NCBI GenBank assembly: GCA_047975295.1
Contig: JBKEDH010000190.1
Location: 1-8,355, forward strand
Direction of reading: 5' to 3'
Source: JBKEDH01 sp047975295
Lineage (GTDB): Bacteria; Bacteroidota; Bacteroidia; Flavobacteriales; Flavobacteriaceae
DNA length: 8,355 nt
The notes below the pieces were generated by a model, which saw only the letters and a list, made by a program, of their open reading frames with translations, was not told the DNA's origin and searched no databases. Made by a program: the position numbers and the translations under genes. Below are positions 6,161 through 8,355 of this stretch, piece by piece; positions within the stretch are counted from its first letter, which is position 1, and every line of letters starts with the position of its first letter.

Positions 6161-6344
6161 TTTTTTAATATGGTAGATTTAGTATAAGAACTAAAATTAC
6201 TAAAAAATAAACATTTTCTCTAATTTTAAACTTTCTTAATTTATTTTTAATGGATTTTTTAGGCTAAAACAAAAGTAAAAACAGCTTTTTTTTATAGAAC
6301 TCATTAACTTTTTGTAATTGGTTAAAAAAACACATTATCTTCCT
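6161..6344. other. Intergenic spacer between OmpW and phospholipase genes
   Basis: This 184-base, very AT-rich gap separates two same-direction pairs. It should hold the end of the OmpW transcript and the phospholipase promoter. I found no GC-containing hairpin followed by T on the minus strand. TAATTTTA, about 30 bases before the TTG start, resembles the -7 box but has no -33 partner at the right distance. No ORF or RNA gene was recognised. Confidence 0.5.
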
Positions 6345-7019
6345 TTAAAACCTATACCCTAACCCCGCCGTAAGGTTTAAAGGATTTGGACTTAATTGAG
6401 ATTCGAGTTTCCAGCCTATGGATTTTGAAAAATCGACATTTACCATACTTTTATCTGTAAAAAATTTTTGTACATGGATGTTAACAAACCAACAGGAACT
6501 TAAATTTATATCGGTTCCAAAAGCGATATTAAAGGCCGGCCTATTTTGGTAGGTTACGGCATCGGCCCCCCAACCCGGATCTGAATTTAAGAACAGCATA
6601 TAATTGCCCCCAACCGAAAGATAAGGTATAATGGTTTGTGATAATTGCTTAAAATGATAAGCCACCGATAGTCCCAAAGGCGACATCCAAACCGAGCCTA
6701 TATCCATACTATTACGGTACATATCCATTTCATTATAATTTCCCCCTGTCATACTCATATCATACTTTCCTGTTGATACCGATAACTCCAAAGACCAATT
6801 GGAAGTTGCATACCAAGCCAAAGATAAACTTGTTGTTGGCGAATTTCCCATATCGTAACCTCCTCCAACAACAAGTACTTTATCCGTAGCATTGGTTATG
6901 GAATACCCATTATTTACCTTTACGGCAAAGCGTTTTTTATCACTATTTTGGGCAGTAGCAACTATTACAGAAAATAAGGTTATAATTACTACAAAAACTA
7001 AATGTTTTATTATATTCAT
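6345..7019 (-). CDS. OmpW-family outer-membrane beta-barrel protein
   Basis: This 224-residue protein has a signal peptide at residues 1-23 (core LVFVVIITLFSVIV, ATA-Q cleavage). OmpW features appear in order: PTTSLSLAWYATSNWSLEL (61-79), which corresponds to the strand and hydrophobic-channel region of OmpW; SPLGLSVAYHF (113-123), corresponding to the family's LPPTLSLQYHF; IPYLSVGGNYMLF (131-143); and a final strand LTAGLGYRF ending in Phe. OmpW proteins are 8-stranded barrels of about 200-220 residues with a narrow hydrophobic channel, thought to pass small hydrophobic molecules; the family is often stress-regulated. The ligand here is unknown. It starts 10 bases after the stop of the leucine-rich-repeat lipoprotein gene, so the two are probably cotranscribed. 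Confidence 0.78.
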   Translation of the reverse strand: MNIIKHLVFVVIITLFSVIVATAQNSDKKRFAVKVNNGYSITNATDKVLVVGGGYDMGNSPTTSLSLAWYATSNWSLELSVSTGKYDMSMTGGNYNEMDMYRNSMDIGSVWMSPLGLSVAYHFKQLSQTIIPYLSVGGNYMLFLNSDPGWGADAVTYQNRPAFNIAFGTDINLSSCWFVNIHVQKFFTDKSMVNVDFSKSIGWKLESQLSPNPLNLTAGLGYRF

Positions 7020-7029
7020 CCTGTTTGTT

Positions 7030-8316
7030 TTATTCTTCTATTATTGTTCCGAATTTATTCCATCCTTCTGCTTCTTGATATAGTGTTTTTGTTCCCTTTG
7101 GCACATATAGGGTTACTTTACTAAAATCGGGTGCGGGATATATGTAAGTTGCAATTGCAAAATCTACGGCGGTATTAAAAGTTTTTCCTGCCGGTGGCGG
7201 TGTTTGCCATTTTACATGTAGTTCTTCTATATGATTTGTTGTGTCGTTTTCATTATTGTTAAACAACCCTTCCCCAAGTTCGTTAATATCTTCATGGAGA
7301 TAATAGCGTTTTGTGGTGGCTCCCATAAAACACATTCGTCCTAACTTTTTAGCTGTTTCGGGAACATGAAACTCCTCCAAATGTATAAAAGCAAGTGCCT
7401 TTTCCTCTAAGTTGGTAATATTGGGCGACCACTGTATTTTTTTAAGGTTTGGCGTGTAGGCCACAAAAGATTCGCCTACACGGGTTACACTTGCGGGCAT
7501 TATAAGCTCTTCTATACCACTTTCTTTAAAAGCAAGTTTATTTATGGTTGTTATTTTGTCATTTAATTTTACTGTCTTTAGGTTTTTACACCCCCCAAAC
7601 AAGCCTTCTTCTACAACGGTAACTTTTGGAGGAAAGCGGAACGACTCCAGTTTGGCATAAGCAAAACAACTATTACCTAATTTTTCTACACTATCGGGTA
7701 TATCAATACTTTTGTATGGATAATAATTATAGCACAATCCGCCCAATTCCTTTACCATATTGGGGATAGTATAGTATGCTTTGGGCATGGGAGCATCGTA
7801 ATAAGGTTTTTGGTTGGCATCTAATTTTACTTTATCAACATCCGATAATGTACCGGCTCCAAGAATTTCTACTTCTTCCGGAATAACCACTTCTTTTAAA
7901 GTAAAACATATGGAAAAGATAAAATCGCCCGTTGCCATCATTTTACGTGGATATACAAAATGCTCAATTTGTTGGTTGTTTTCAAATAGCATGTTTGGGA
8001 AAGCACCTTCAAAAATATCGGTATCCTTAAAATCCAACGCTTTTAGGTCACCATACAGGCTACTGGCATATTTTTTTATAATATGAAGGTCGTTATGGTT
8101 AATATGTCCTTTTACGGTTAGCTTTTCAACCGATTGCCAATCGATACTTAAAGCCATTGTTTCAAAATCGCCGGCTTTTTCACCGGTATAAACAATAGCT
8201 TTTTGCCGGATTGGCGAAAAATAAGAGGAGTTTTGGGGAAACTCCTCTTCACAAGAGAATAATGGCAGTACTAAAAAGACACTTAAGGCCTTTATTATAT
8301 ATTTTGAAAAATCCAT
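7030..8316 (-). CDS. BspA-type leucine-rich-repeat surface lipoprotein
   Basis: This 428-residue protein has a lipoprotein signal peptide: a hydrophobic core ALSVFLVLPLFS, then Cys22 followed by E-E-E-F. That acidic stretch after the Cys is a strong match to the Bacteroidota surface-export signal. Residues about 60-125 resemble the N-terminal cap of BspA-like proteins (VEKLTVKGHINHNDLHII ... LKALDFKDTDI). From about 139 to 353 run LRR_5-type repeats of 22-23 residues with the pattern L-x-x-hydrophobic-x-hydrophobic-P-x-x-V-x-x-hydrophobic, for example LKEVVIPEEVEILG, YKSIDIPDSVEKLG, LESFRFPPKVTVVEE, IEELIMPASVTRVGE and LEEFHVPETAKKLG. A non-repeat insert lies at about 163-190. The C-terminal VTLYVPKGTKTLYQEAEGWNKF (402-422, one residue beyond shown) is typical of the family's ending. 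The family mediates adhesion or binding to proteins and surfaces; the ligand here is unknown. It is the first gene of a pair with the OmpW gene. Confidence 0.86.
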   Translation of the reverse strand: MDFSKYIIKALSVFLVLPLFSCEEEFPQNSSYFSPIRQKAIVYTGEKAGDFETMALSIDWQSVEKLTVKGHINHNDLHIIKKYASSLYGDLKALDFKDTDIFEGAFPNMLFENNQQIEHFVYPRKMMATGDFIFSICFTLKEVVIPEEVEILGAGTLSDVDKVKLDANQKPYYDAPMPKAYYTIPNMVKELGGLCYNYYPYKSIDIPDSVEKLGNSCFAYAKLESFRFPPKVTVVEEGLFGGCKNLKTVKLNDKITTINKLAFKESGIEELIMPASVTRVGESFVAYTPNLKKIQWSPNITNLEEKALAFIHLEEFHVPETAKKLGRMCFMGATTKRYYLHEDINELGEGLFNNNENDTTNHIEELHVKWQTPPPAGKTFNTAVDFAIATYIYPAPDFSKVTLYVPKGTKTLYQEAEGWNKFGTIIEE

Positions 8317-8331
8317 GAGGTAGTAATTATT

Positions 8332-8345
8332 TTGTGATTACACAA
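8332..8345. promoter_or_regulatory. Palindrome upstream of the LRR lipoprotein gene
   Basis: TTGTG (8332-8336) and CACAA (8341-8345) form a perfect inverted repeat with a 4-base ATTA spacer, 15 bases upstream of the ATG. It is symmetric like a dimer binding site and faintly like a CRP/FNR-type box, but shorter than the usual CRP site. It could be an operator in the 5' leader of the LRR/OmpW pair. A single 10-base match in AT-rich DNA may be chance. Confidence 0.22.
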
Positions 8346-8355
8346 TGAAAATTGA

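Noticed and set aside
6304..6325. TTAAC/GTTAA inverted repeat as a terminator of the OmpW gene
   Set aside because: The stem has only five AT-rich pairs with a 12-base loop, and on the minus strand the T-run comes before the hairpin instead of after it.
3613..8086. Plus-strand ORFs at 3613-3804, 5201-5419, 6892-7083 and 7814-8086
   Set aside because: Each is antisense to a well-supported minus-strand gene and has no recognisable domain.
1..8355. CRISPR array, tRNA or rRNA genes, insertion sequence or prophage genes
   Set aside because: No regularly spaced repeats, cloverleaf or rRNA-like sequence, transposase, integrase or phage structural gene was seen on either strand.

Overview
The window looks like chromosomal DNA of a marine-type Flavobacteriaceae (phylum Bacteroidota). 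It is AT-rich, almost none of its genes has a Shine-Dalgarno sequence at the usual distance, and most exported proteins end their signal peptide in A-Q. Its lipoproteins carry acidic residues right after the lipid-bearing Cys. The families present (PCMD lipoprotein, BspA-type leucine-rich repeats, barrel-only Omp85, arylsulfatase) also fit. The genus cannot be fixed from sequence reading alone.

All eight intact or edge-cut genes lie on the minus strand, so transcription runs from high to low coordinates. They form three tight pairs followed by two single genes. Pair 1 is a leucine-rich-repeat surface lipoprotein (8316-7030) and an OmpW-family barrel (7019-6345), with a 10-base gap. Pair 2 is a patatin-like phospholipase with a non-ATG start (6160-5408) and a 238-residue outer-membrane barrel (5403-4687), with a 4-base gap. 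Pair 3 is a PCMD-domain lipoprotein (4578-3517) and an AI-2E-family permease (3515-2448), with a 1-base gap. A barrel-only Omp85 protein (1660-416) and the first 65 codons of an arylsulfatase (197 to the left edge) follow.

The only plus-strand coding material is a dead toxin-antitoxin locus at 1959-2355. It holds the N-terminal half of a DUF6364-type antitoxin, with an in-frame TAG, joined to the C-terminal half of a PIN-domain toxin, with a frameshift. It sits in a 787-base non-coding stretch that also holds strong inverted repeats.

Seven of the eight minus-strand products are exported or membrane proteins: three barrels, two lipoproteins, one permease and one secreted sulfatase. The exception is the phospholipase, which has no visible signal peptide. 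The region therefore reads as an envelope-biogenesis and nutrient-interaction neighbourhood, not a defence island or prophage. The most interesting non-coding object is a 59-base nested palindrome (4609-4667) between pairs 2 and 3, which overlaps a possible promoter for the PCMD gene. No clearly new multi-gene system is evident. The best leads are the TA fossil, the nested palindrome and the coupled phospholipase-barrel pair.
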